NCBI GenBank assembly: GCA_964467785.1
Contig: CAYXVB010000051.1
Location: 1 to 21,915 of the forward strand
Direction: 5' to 3'
Source: CAYXVB01 sp964467785
GTDB lineage: Bacteria; Bdellovibrionota; UBA1018
DNA length: 21,915 bases
Shown: positions 15,612-21,915 of the stretch, one piece after another
Layout: each line of letters begins with the position of its first letter
How positions within the stretch are numbered: position 1 is the first letter of the stretch
Position numbers and translations under genes: made by a program
The notes under the pieces: model-generated
Seen by the model: the letters and a program-made list of their open reading frames with translations, nothing else
Database searches by the model: none
What the model was told of the DNA's origin: nothing

Positions 15612-16758
15612 ATCGACGGCGGGAGCCACGAAAAAACCTTCCCGCCGCATGCTGCGCTTCGGCCGAATCGACCTCTACCTCATGGGCGAGGTGGCGGGCC
15701 CGTTCATGGGCGGCCTGATTTTCTTTACCTTCCTCTTCCTCATGTTCCAGATGCTCCGCCTGGCGGAGTTCTTCATTGTCCACGGTGTCAAGCTATCGAT
15801 CCTGGGGCGAATCACTTTCCTGCTCACTTTACAGTTTTTGCCCAACGCACTGCCGATCGCCTTCCTGGTCGCGGTATTGGTGGGTTTTGGTCGTCTCAGC
15901 TCCGACAACGAGCTGGTCGCGCTCAAGGCCAGCGGAGTCGGCATCCTCCGTCTGGCGCTCCCAGTTAGCATTCTTGCGACGATCGTCGTCGCCCTGTCAC
16001 TCGCGCTCAACCTCGAATGGTCCCCTTGGAGCGAGCGCGAATCGCGCAAGCTGATCGTCAAGATCAGTAACACCAAGGTGGTTTCCTCCCTCAAGGAGGG
16101 GACCTTCACCTCGGGGTTCTTCGACATGCTGGTCTTTGCCGAGAGCGTCGACCGCAAGACAAACAAGATGTCGCGCGTATTCATCTACGACGAACGGGAG
16201 CCCAAGAATCCGCTGACGGTAGTGGCCCAATCGGGAGAATTCCTCCAGGTCCGCTCGGACGCGGAAATCGGAATGTCCGCGGTGCTCAAGCTCTATAACG
16301 GCAACATCCACCGCAATGACGTCGCCAACGGCACCTATTCCAAGATCGATTTCGGCGAATATCGCCTCTGGCTCAAAATCCATGACGGGGCAGCGCAACT
16401 CTTTGAGAGCGAGTCGACGGTTCCTTATGACGATATGATGCGTCGAATTCGTCAGAACGGACTCGACACAGACGACGGCCGCCACATGCGCGGCGAACTC
16501 GCCCGCCGCATCGGGATCGCCATGGCCCCCCTGCTTTTCGTCTTTTACGGAATCGGTTTCGGCACTTTCCGTACCCGCGCCATCCGCGCCGGCGCAGCCC
16601 TGATCAGCTTCCTCACCCTGCTGGTCTACTGGGGTATCCAAGTCTATGGGGCCTCGGCCACCCACCGGGGCGTGATCCACCCCTACCTCGCAATGTCACT
16701 GCCCAATATCGCGATCGCCCTGGCTGCGATTTTTACCTTCCGCAAGGCGGCCTGGTAG
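15601..16758 (+). CDS. LptF/LptG-family lipopolysaccharide export permease (YjgP/YjgQ)
   Basis: LptF and LptG, with the ATPase LptB, extract lipopolysaccharide from the inner membrane and pass it to the periplasmic bridge. The 385-residue protein has the expected form: three N-terminal TM segments (from about residue 36, FMGGLIFFTFLFLMFQML), the conserved FLPNALPIAFLVAVLVGFGRLSSDNELVALKASG region, a periplasmic jellyroll domain (about 135-290) and three C-terminal TM segments. The N-terminus is about 25 residues longer than usual and basic, and an internal ATG at 15649 is an alternative start. It overlaps the sugar phosphotransferase gene by 11 nt. Only one LptF/G homologue is in the window, so its partner is elsewhere; which of the two it is cannot be settled by eye. 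Confidence 0.9.
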   Translation: MPIESTAGATKKPSRRMLRFGRIDLYLMGEVAGPFMGGLIFFTFLFLMFQMLRLAEFFIVHGVKLSILGRITFLLTLQFLPNALPIAFLVAVLVGFGRLSSDNELVALKASGVGILRLALPVSILATIVVALSLALNLEWSPWSERESRKLIVKISNTKVVSSLKEGTFTSGFFDMLVFAESVDRKTNKMSRVFIYDEREPKNPLTVVAQSGEFLQVRSDAEIGMSAVLKLYNGNIHRNDVANGTYSKIDFGEYRLWLKIHDGAAQLFESESTVPYDDMMRRIRQNGLDTDDGRHMRGELARRIGIAMAPLLFVFYGIGFGTFRTRAIRAGAALISFLTLLVYWGIQVYGASATHRGVIHPYLAMSLPNIAIALAAIFTFRKAAW

Positions 16759-16777
16759 ACCCAACGACTCGGCGGAC

Positions 16778-16815
16778 CAACTCATCGCGCAATGAGTTGA
16801 CCGACTTGCTCGGTC
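16778..16815. terminator. Two tandem hairpins after the LptF-like gene
   Basis: CAACTCAT-cgcgca-ATGAGTTG (16778-16799) is a perfect 8-bp stem, followed directly by GACCGA-cttgc-TCGGTC (16799-16815), a perfect 6-bp stem. They lie 20 nt after the permease stop. There is no T-run after either, so they are more likely mRNA 3'-end structures or weak terminators than classical intrinsic terminators. Confidence 0.4.
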
Positions 16816-17089
16816 GGGCACTTACAAGATGCGGGGATTTCCGGGGCTCACCTTCGGCCCGCCAATGTAAACGCCGTCGGATTTCCGAAAAATTCCGAAT
16901 TCAAGTATCGAGCTCTCATTAACCACTCATGTGTCGCGAATTAAACAGCGCCACAATACAGCTTCCGCAACCGCGAAAACCCGCCATTTTGCACGATTCA
17001 GCATTAAATAAATTGCAGAAAAATATCCCGAAACTCGCGCCTAGCGCGCCAATCGCCTGACGCCTTGTTGTTTCAACCCGTGAAAACAC

Positions 17090-17106
17090 CCGCCTAGAGC
17101 GGTTTT
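17090..17106. terminator. Weak terminator-like hairpin with T-run
   Basis: CCGC-ctaga-GCGG is followed by TTTT, and AAAA lies upstream on the other side. The 4-bp stem is short for an intrinsic terminator. It sits between convergent genes and abuts the first DnaA box. Confidence 0.25.
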
Positions 17107-17214
17107 GTGGATAACTTCCGCTATGACTGAGGAAAACTGGCTATATAAGAAAAAATATTTATTAATTACGTAAACTTAGGTCGTGTGGATAACTTTAGGT
17201 TTGCGTGTGGACAA
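17106..17214. other. DnaA-box cluster with AT-rich tract (candidate replication origin or DnaA-binding locus)
   Basis: TGTGGATAA, the complement of the consensus DnaA box TTATCCACA, occurs perfectly at 17106-17114 and 17184-17192. TGTGGACAA, with one change, lies at 17206-17214. All three share the same orientation; boxes 2 and 3 start 22 nt apart, about two helical turns. Between boxes 1 and 2, 17141-17178 has 33 A/T of 38 bases, like a DNA-unwinding element. The usual origin neighbours (dnaA, dnaN, rpmH, gidA, parAB) are not in the window, and the flanking genes converge here, which is unusual for an origin. A DnaA-titration or DnaA-regulated site is the alternative. Confidence 0.5.
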
Positions 17215-17215
17215 C

Positions 17216-18283
17216 TCAGGGAGTCGGTGTGGGCGAAGTTGACGCACTGACAGAAACAGGCGCCGGGCGCGAGGAGAGGGGTTTCGAATTGGGGAAAGGT
17301 TCCTGAATCTTTTCAATGCCTTCGGTCGGGAACATCAAAGTCGGATCGCCCTGACGCGTTGTAATATTTTTCGATTTCTCGACCAGCTTAATCGGAGATT
17401 GATTGTAGCTGAACGTGATCACCGAGGGATTCCCCACCTGCAACTTGATCATGCGTTCTGCACGCAGGACCAGCGCCTTATCTTTCTTCAAAATGAACTG
17501 CATCACAGGGCGCTCATCCGCCTGGTAGCGGACCCAAACGCTTTCTTGGGCCTTCAGCACCATCTTGTGCTTGATCTGATCCTTCTTCAAATTGACGCCG
17601 GAATTCAACGGATCCGGCGCGCTCTCGGTGGCCGATGGCGTTGGCGACGGAGTCACCGCCACTTGAAGCACCTTGGGCAAGGGCGAATGCGTCGGTGACG
17701 CCAACGGCGCGGGAGTAGCCGCCGCCGTCGTGACAACCGGCGCTGGAACCGGCGAAGCCGTTGCTGCCAAAGGAGCCGGCGATGCGACGACAGCCGTCAG
17801 CCCCACGCTCGGAGACGCGGATGGAGATGGCGCCCCATGAACCGTGCGCAATTTCTCCACCTGGGAACTCCTGTGATGGCGGGCGGGCTTGAAGAACACA
17901 AAGCCCACGCCGGCGATCACGACGAACACTCCCATGGTCACGCCCAAAATAGTGCGGCTGGTCTGTTCGCCTTCGCGCTTCTCGAACGCGTAGCCACTAT
18001 GACCACCCTCGCGATCGGGGCGCTCCTTGGACTTTTGCTCGATAAAGCTCGCGTACTTGGTGAGGACCTCCTTGGGATCCAGCCCGATGAAACGGGCATA
18101 GGAAGTCACGAAGCCGCGAATGAACGGCACGGCCGGTAGATCGACGTAATGATCCGACTCCAGGTGTAGCAGGGTCTTAACCCCGATCTTGGAGGCTGAC
18201 GCGACCTGTTCGATCGTGTAGCCGCGCTTTTCGCGCTCTTGCCGGAGAAATTCGCCTAGGCTGAGAGGATTTTCCGCGCTCAT
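17216..18283 (-). CDS. rodZ: RodZ-like helix-turn-helix membrane protein
   Basis: RodZ links the MreB cytoskeleton to the cell-wall elongation machinery. The 355-residue protein has the full layout: an N-terminal HTH_25 domain (LGEFLRQEREKRGYTIEQVA to about residue 80, with LPAVPFIRGFVTSYARFIGLDP typical of the family), one TM segment (about 111-131), a long Ala/Pro/Ser/Thr-rich periplasmic linker (about 150-222), and a beta-rich DUF4115 domain (about 238-305, with ESVWVRYQAD and VGNPSVITFSYNQSPI). A Pro/Ser-rich tail of about 45 residues ends in SPTPTP. The ATG at 18283 is 2 nt after the TPR gene stop, so the genes are co-transcribed. The stop abuts the third DnaA box. A generic HTH/DUF4115 regulator is the alternative. 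Confidence 0.88.
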   Translation of the reverse strand: MSAENPLSLGEFLRQEREKRGYTIEQVASASKIGVKTLLHLESDHYVDLPAVPFIRGFVTSYARFIGLDPKEVLTKYASFIEQKSKERPDREGGHSGYAFEKREGEQTSRTILGVTMGVFVVIAGVGFVFFKPARHHRSSQVEKLRTVHGAPSPSASPSVGLTAVVASPAPLAATASPVPAPVVTTAAATPAPLASPTHSPLPKVLQVAVTPSPTPSATESAPDPLNSGVNLKKDQIKHKMVLKAQESVWVRYQADERPVMQFILKKDKALVLRAERMIKLQVGNPSVITFSYNQSPIKLVEKSKNITTRQGDPTLMFPTEGIEKIQEPFPNSKPLSSRPAPVSVSASTSPTPTP

Positions 18284-18285
18284 GT

Positions 18286-19095
18286 TCAGGGGAGACCCTT
18301 GAGGCGTTCAAGCGCCTTGGATGCTACAGGGGTTGCTGGAAACTGATCCTGGATCTCGAGAAACTTTCGGCGCGCCTTATCGTAATCCCGATTGCGCTCG
18401 AGCGCGATGCCAAGGGCGAAGTGAGCGTCGGCGAAATTGCCGCAGGCTCGGCGGGTTGCGCGATCATAGGCGTCGATCGCGTCCGCGAGCTTGCCTTCCT
18501 TCACGCGAAGGTGCCCTAGATAATAATATGCGACGCAAGTTCCACCACCGATGCCCGCGACCTTTTCATTCACTGCCCGGCTAAGGTAACGACCCGACTT
18601 CGCGAGGTCACCCTGGCGGTAATAGAGGATCCCCAGATTCGTCAGCGGCTTATAAGCCTCGCGAAAAGTCGGGTCTTCCGCGGATTTCTGAAGATGCGCG
18701 ATGGCTTCGTCGGAACGCTCCGTCTCCATGAGGACCCGTCCCAGCGTATTCTGGGCCTCGGAGAACGCTGGATTCAGCCGCACCGCTTCGCGCGCGCTCG
18801 CAAGCGCAGTCTCGAGATCTCCCTTGGCGTAGAACGCAAGTGCCTTGGAATGATGGATCTGCGGGATCGTCGGATCGATCTTTTCGGCTTGAATGAGGTG
18901 GCTGATGGCCAACGGAAGATCGCCGTCCATCAAGGCCGAATTTCCCACTTCGAGGTGCGAGGTCGCGCGCTCCAGAGGAGTGCGCTCCACTTCTTTCGGT
19001 CCGGCGCAACCGGGCGTCATCACGGTGGACACGCACGCGAGCGCGACCCCTGCTGCAAGCCGACTGAGCTTCGCTCCGGTGCGAACGGTTTTCAT
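18286..19095 (-). CDS. TPR-repeat lipoprotein, PilF/PilW-like
   Basis: The 269-residue protein starts with a signal peptide ending in VMTPGC; Cys30 is a probable lipidation site although Pro at -2 is not canonical. About five or six TPR repeats follow (for example NSALMDGDLPLAISHLIQAE, ALAFYAKGDLETALASAREA, LGRVLMETERSDEAIAHLQK), filling the protein to its C-terminus. Size and layout match PilF/PilW, the outer-membrane lipoprotein that helps assemble the type IV pilus secretin. It sits directly before rodZ, as pilF does in Pseudomonas, which supports but does not prove the assignment. Two further cysteines (GGTCVAYYY and RRACGNF) could form a disulfide. It lies 41 nt after the methyltransferase gene. 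A generic TPR lipoprotein is the alternative. Confidence 0.8.
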   Translation of the reverse strand: MKTVRTGAKLSRLAAGVALACVSTVMTPGCAGPKEVERTPLERATSHLEVGNSALMDGDLPLAISHLIQAEKIDPTIPQIHHSKALAFYAKGDLETALASAREAVRLNPAFSEAQNTLGRVLMETERSDEAIAHLQKSAEDPTFREAYKPLTNLGILYYRQGDLAKSGRYLSRAVNEKVAGIGGGTCVAYYYLGHLRVKEGKLADAIDAYDRATRRACGNFADAHFALGIALERNRDYDKARRKFLEIQDQFPATPVASKALERLKGLP

Positions 19096-19136
19096 CTCTA
19101 TCAGGTTACGGTCGATTCATCGCCGTGTCAAAAAAA

Positions 19137-20273
19137 TCACTTGGAAAAATCAAGAGAAAGCACGGCCAACGATTCCACGTGATGGGTCTGCGGAAAAAGA
19201 TCGAGCGCGCCCAGGCGCACTGGCTTCCAACCTTTTTTCGAAAAACGAGACAGATCCCTGGCCCAGGCGTCCACATCGCAACCGACCAGCACGAGCTCGC
19301 GGACTCCTTGTCGGGCAAGGCCTTCCGCTACGACTGCGAAATCCTCGGCAATCCCCTCGCGCGGGGGATCAAGTATGGCATGGGTCCCCGGTGCCGCAGA
19401 ATTTGCCGGGCCGCCCCTCTGCTTGAGCCATCGGGCGACCGGCATCCGGTGATATCGATAATTCGGCGGAGTTCCTGCGGGAGGACTCTTCGGCGCGCCG
19501 ACATCCACGCACTCCACCCGACCTACCCGCGCCGCCAGCCCCAATGTGAGATTGCCGGCGCCGCCGTAGAGATCCAGGACGACCGCGCCGTCCGGGATCG
19601 CCGACGCCACCCAAGCTTGAAGCCGGACGTTTTGGGAGTCGTGCACCTGCCGAAATCCACCGGCCGCATGCCGCGCGTTCCAACTCTTGCGGACTTCGCC
19701 GTTTTCCAGGACTTCGACCTCGACTTTGTACTCGCGCGGCAGTCGAGCGCCTTCGGCGCGAACTTCGGCCAACACGGCATTAATCTCCGGCCGGGCGATA
19801 TCACACCGCTCGACCGCGACCAGTTCGCGGCTCTTACGACCGAAGAAGCCGGCCTGGCCGTCGATCCCCCGCATTTGCACTCGATTCCGGTAGTTCCACT
19901 CGACTCCCGTGGCAGGTAGCTCCTCGATCTTGGGAAGTTCGGTGAAACCGACTCTTTTCAGAGCGTGAGCAATGCCCCCGACTTTGGTCTTCCACTGAAA
20001 CTCATAGGGAAGGTGCTGCCACTCACAGCCCCCGCAGCGGCCAAAGACCGGACAACGGGGTGTCACCCGGATTTCCGACGGTCTCTGAAGCTCCACCAAC
20101 TCGGCTGTCGCATAGCGCTTGTCCGCTTTGACGATCCGGACCCGAACTCGGTCGCCCGGCGCCGTCAGGGGCACGAAAATCGCCCGGCCATCCAGGGCCT
20201 TGCCCACGCCGGCCCCGCCGCGCGAAAGATCGGTAATCTCTATTTCCAAGAGTGGGGAGTCGACATTTTCCAT
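19137..20273 (-). CDS. RlmD/TrmA-family RNA (uracil-C5) methyltransferase
   Basis: This enzyme family adds a C5 methyl group to uracil in 23S rRNA (RlmD/RlmC) or tRNA (TrmA), using S-adenosylmethionine. The 378-residue protein has a TRAM domain (about 7-62), iron-sulfur cysteines CPVFGRCGGC (74, 80, 83) plus Cys157, the SAM motif VLDLYGGAGNLTLGLA (232-247), DPPREG (302-307), the nucleophile region LVGCDVDAWARD (Cys332) and DLFPQTHHVE with general base Glu367. The motif usually read as F-Q-V-N is FRQVH here (207-211), so the usual Asn is His. It is shorter than E. coli RlmD (433 residues). The exact target uracil cannot be told. The ATG at 20273 has AAGGGA 5 nt upstream. It heads the operon with the TPR lipoprotein and rodZ. 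Confidence 0.9.
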   Translation of the reverse strand: MENVDSPLLEIEITDLSRGGAGVGKALDGRAIFVPLTAPGDRVRVRIVKADKRYATAELVELQRPSEIRVTPRCPVFGRCGGCEWQHLPYEFQWKTKVGGIAHALKRVGFTELPKIEELPATGVEWNYRNRVQMRGIDGQAGFFGRKSRELVAVERCDIARPEINAVLAEVRAEGARLPREYKVEVEVLENGEVRKSWNARHAAGGFRQVHDSQNVRLQAWVASAIPDGAVVLDLYGGAGNLTLGLAARVGRVECVDVGAPKSPPAGTPPNYRYHRMPVARWLKQRGGPANSAAPGTHAILDPPREGIAEDFAVVAEGLARQGVRELVLVGCDVDAWARDLSRFSKKGWKPVRLGALDLFPQTHHVESLAVLSLDFSK

Positions 20274-20344
20274 CGGGATCCCTTATCTGTGATGTTGAAC
20301 AAAAAAGTCAACCGGAGGATGACGGGCCGCAGCGCTTCTGGGAA

Positions 20345-20358
20345 GCCCAAAATTGGGC
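20345..20358. repeat. Small hairpin sharing its arm with the larger repeat element
   Basis: GCCCAA-aa-TTGGGC is a 6-bp inverted repeat. The same TTGGGC/GCCCAA arms recur at 20374 and 20477 in the adjacent element, suggesting the three arms are copies of one motif. Confidence 0.5.
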
Positions 20359-20372
20359 GGCCTTCGATGGCT

Positions 20373-20483
20373 ATTGGGCCAAAGGGACTTTTCAAAAGTC
20401 CCACGGTTTGAAATCCCAAGCCCGCCCGCTCGACCTCAAGCCGCTCCCGAAAAGGGACTTTTCAAAGGTCCCATTAGCCCAAT
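20373..20483. repeat. Nested inverted-repeat element made of two palindromic units (REP/BIME-like)
   Basis: GGGACTTTTCAAAAGTCCC (20384-20402) is a perfect 9-bp palindrome around one base. A near copy with one change (A to G) lies at 20454-20472, 70 nt downstream. Outside them, ATTGGGC (20373-20379) and GCCCAAT (20477-20483) are inverted copies, each separated from its palindrome by exactly 4 nt. The whole 111-nt element is therefore symmetrical about a 51-nt centre. It lies between divergent rlmD-like and lepA genes. This layout resembles extragenic palindromic repeat pairs; whether it recurs in the genome is unknown. Confidence 0.65.
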
Positions 20484-20570
20484 TCGCCCCCATCCCACTT
20501 CCTCATCCCCTCAGCGAATTCCATAGTGATGCCTAGCCCAGGTCGTGCTAACGTCGCGGCCAATCTAGCC

Positions 20571-21915
<1,345 letters not shown>

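Larger units (their letters stand above)
16759..17215. other. 457-nt gene-free region between convergent genes
   Basis: No credible coding frame was found here. It is long for a gap between convergent genes, where only terminators are needed. The left part holds two tandem hairpins (16778-16815). The right half is much more AT-rich than the genes and holds the DnaA-box cluster and a weak terminator-like hairpin (17090-17106). TTCCGAA occurs twice at 16883 and 16893, 10 nt apart. Nothing else is recognised between 16816 and 17089. Confidence 0.8.
20274..20570. other. 297-nt divergent intergenic region
   Basis: This gap must carry promoters for the leftward rlmD-like operon and rightward lepA. 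It holds the palindromic repeat element; GGGATCCC (20275-20282) lies beside the methyltransferase start. An open frame at 20252-20536 crosses it but only reads through the repeats. I could not assign a -35/-10 pair with confidence in either direction. Confidence 0.6.

Noticed and set aside
17580..17860. Repeat array or CRISPR-like tract inside rodZ
   Set aside because: The repetitiveness is codon-level Ala/Pro/Ser/Thr linker sequence in an intact frame, with no regular repeat-spacer structure.
20252..20536. Open frame on + across the intergenic repeats
   Set aside because: It overlaps the methyltransferase start and otherwise only translates the palindromic repeat units; no coding signature.

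Overview
The window is ordinary protein-coding chromosome from a GC-rich Gram-negative bacterium. The two-membrane envelope is supported by an LptF/LptG-type lipopolysaccharide export permease, a RodZ-like cell-shape protein, a PilF/PilW-like TPR lipoprotein and a secreted protein with a beta-rich, barrel-like C-terminal half. A 10-N gap inside one gene (2311-2320) and genes cut at both ends suggest an assembled contig or metagenome bin. The RodZ and TPR sequences feel Bdellovibrionota/'deltaproteobacteria'-like, but this is a weak impression and the lineage is not settled. I found no phage, insertion sequence, CRISPR, rRNA or tRNA.

Layout, left to right. (1) 1-899, +: the 3' part of queG, for the last step of queuosine synthesis. 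(2) 929-4072, -: a DHA2-type MFS exporter, a thioredoxin-fold protein that lacks the CXXC motif, and a small secreted protein, closely spaced in that transcription order. (3) 4159-7509, +: a tight four-gene operon with split transketolase (two subunits), an MDR-family dehydrogenase and a YdjM/DUF457-like membrane protein; every junction overlaps or is 3 nt. (4) 7541-10659, -: a membrane histidine kinase without a response regulator, the barrel-like secreted protein, and a DUF962/Mpo1-like membrane protein whose start is a TTG overlapping the upstream stop. (5) 10780-14153, -: pepA, asnS and trmL. (6) 14202-16758, +: an undecaprenyl-phosphate sugar phosphotransferase overlapping an LptF/LptG permease. 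(7) 16759-17215: a 457-nt gene-free, partly AT-rich region with a cluster of DnaA boxes. (8) 17216-20273, -: rlmD-like methyltransferase, PilF-like TPR lipoprotein and rodZ. (9) 20274-20570: an intergenic region with a symmetrical pair of palindromic repeats. (10) 20571-end, +: lepA, truncated.

The least ordinary features are non-coding. Two perfect DnaA boxes and one near-perfect box, all in the same orientation, flank an AT-rich tract in the convergent gap at 16759-17215; this could be a replication origin or a DnaA-binding locus. A 111-nt nested inverted repeat before lepA resembles a REP/BIME-type element. A 9-bp inverted repeat buries the GTG start codon of the histidine kinase, next to further palindromes. 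Among proteins, the three-gene kinase/secreted-protein/DUF962 operon and the CXXC-less thioredoxin-like partner of the MFS exporter are the least explained.
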